Source: an uncultured Clostridia bacterium (GTDB taxonomy: Bacteria > Bacillota > Clostridia > Christensenellales > UBA1242). From it: a stretch of 5,734 nt of DNA. The stretch lies in contig CANQCE010000061.1 in NCBI GenBank assembly GCA_947589655.1, forward strand, positions 1 through 5,734, given 5' to 3'. The notes under the pieces are model-generated. The model was given only the letters and a program-made list of their open reading frames with translations. It was not told the DNA's origin and ran no database searches. Positions within the stretch are counted from its first letter, which is position 1; each line of letters starts with the position of its first letter. Shown here one piece after another: positions 5,376 through 5,734 of the stretch. A program made the translations under genes and the position numbers.

Positions 5376-5580
5376 CACCCTCATTGGAGGGGTAGGTGGG
5401 AGAGGGAACCGAAAGTTTAGCGGTTAGCACTTTAATCGGAAGGAGATGAAAACGCCCCGTCAAGATTGTCCATCAGCCGAGATTGCTTCGCAATGCGACA
5501 CACTCGCTTTCGCTCGTGGCTCAACATGACGCAAAGTGCGAGCCCGCGTTAAGAACTTTTGGTGCCACCCCAGAAAAAAA
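5376..5580. other. Non-coding, structured repeat-like region
   Basis: I see no credible gene here. It begins with a G-rich stretch (GGAGGGGTAGGTGGG at 5385-5399), then a bulged hairpin: CCG (5409-5411) with CGG (5437-5439) and AAAGT (5412-5416) with ACTTT (5429-5433). Next come a small hairpin, ATTGC (5482-5486) with GCAAT (5490-5494), and a GC-richer stretch, CACTCGCTTTCGCTCGTG (5501-5518). Its minus strand, with CATGTTGAGCCACGAGCG and AGCAATCTCGGCTGATG, resembles in style the interspersed intergenic repeats found in many bacterial genomes. It has higher GC than its surroundings, consistent with a repeat of separate origin. Confidence 0.5.
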
Positions 5581-5588
5581 GTGAAAAA

Positions 5589-5608
5589 CGATTTTGGTCA
5601 CAAAATCG
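5589..5608. promoter_or_regulatory. Perfect 8-bp inverted repeat before the right-edge gene
   Basis: CGATTTTG (5589-5596) and CAAAATCG (5601-5608) flank a GTCA loop, 50 bases upstream of the ATG at 5658. It could be a repressor operator: a weak promoter TTGGTC (5594-5599), 16-17 bases, GATAAA (5616-5621) would overlap it. Read leftward, the hairpin is followed by TTTTTCACTTTTTTT, so it could instead terminate leftward transcription. Confidence 0.45.
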
Positions 5609-5657
5609 ACAACACGATAAAAAAAGATTAGATAGAAAAATGAAGGAGTTTACGATT

Positions 5658-5734
5658 ATGAAAAGAAAAATTGCGGGGGGGGGAATCGAGGATTCCGAAA
5701 ATTAAAAAACAGGCTTAAATTCACAGGATTGGCA
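5658..5734 (+). CDS. 5' end of an unidentified gene with an internal G9 tract, partial
   Basis: An ATG at 5658 stands nine bases after AAGGAG (5643-5648), as good a ribosome binding site as any in the window. The frame reads MKRKIAGGG and then, as sequenced with nine G (5675-5683), IEDSEN and a stop at 5703-5705, only 15 codons. With ten (or seven) G the frame would continue as NRGFRKLKNRLKFTGLA and stay open to the window edge at 5734; with eight G it stops again within about 20 codons. The start is Lys/Arg-rich, and nothing more can be said about the product. Three explanations fit: a phase-variable gene caught in the OFF state, a run-length sequencing error in an intact gene, or a decayed or tiny gene. 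I list the span to the window edge because the intended frame is unknown. Confidence 0.4.
5675..5683 (+). repeat. Homopolymeric G9 tract inside the start of a coding region
   Basis: Nine G occur from the sixth codon of the frame that opens at 5658. Length changes of one base switch between a 15-codon frame, another short frame, and one open to the window edge. Together with the G8 at 3302-3309 this is the only long G run in the window, striking in such AT-rich DNA. Confidence 0.75.

Noticed and set aside
5218..5463. 81-codon leftward open frame
   Set aside because: It spans the palindromic element and the serS/5242 promoter region, has no good ribosome binding site, and its protein reads like translated repeat DNA (Ser/Pro-rich, low complexity of order).
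5446..5529. 27-codon rightward frame starting right after AAGGAG
   Set aside because: The ATG directly abuts AGGAG with no spacer, and the frame is wholly inside the repeat-like region; likely chance.
5376..5580. Possible tRNA or other known structural RNA
   Set aside because: The hairpins do not assemble into a cloverleaf or any RNA class I recognise; no T-loop or CCA-adjacent acceptor pattern was found.

Overview
The window looks like chromosomal DNA from a low-GC, Gram-positive-type bacterium, most likely an uncultured clostridial member of the Bacillota. Three things point there. The divergent order rpmB <- -> yloU(asp23 family)-fakA(yloV) is the arrangement known from Bacillus and Clostridia. 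The genes have strong AGGAGG-type ribosome binding sites. Intergenic DNA is AT-rich, with near-consensus TTGACA/TATAAT promoters. I cannot name a genus.

Layout. Positions 1-301 hold a hairpin and a small leftward gene of unknown function (71-301). A strong terminator (422-451) separates it from leftward rpmB (450-620; ribosomal protein L28, four-cysteine zinc form). A promoter-bearing gap of about 330 bases follows, with back-to-back promoters for rpmB and for the rightward pair yloU (949-1299) and fakA (1312-2946). Positions 2947-3240 are a non-coding island of hairpins, a direct repeat and a palindromic element. A consensus promoter (3256-3284) then drives an unrecognised 152-aa gene (3313-3771) whose ribosome binding site is a run of eight G. 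A bidirectional terminator (3795-3823) separates it from convergent serS (3857-5143; seryl-tRNA synthetase), which has its own promoter. From 5144 to 5657 there is a second repeat island, with an inverted copy of the 29-base core of the first island's palindromic element. At the right edge a gene start with a strong ribosome binding site (5658) runs into nine G; its frame closes after 15 codons, but with one more G it would stay open to the window edge.

How the genes fit together. L28 and seryl-tRNA synthetase serve translation. FakA is the ATP-dependent kinase that, with a FakB fatty-acid-binding partner encoded elsewhere, phosphorylates fatty acids for phospholipid synthesis. YloU is the Asp23-family protein usually encoded next to it. 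These are ordinary housekeeping genes. The unusual part is the pair of repeat islands, each followed by a gene whose 5' end carries a long homopolymeric G tract in otherwise AT-rich DNA. That layout suggests, but does not prove, length-variable (phase-variable) expression of two accessory genes.
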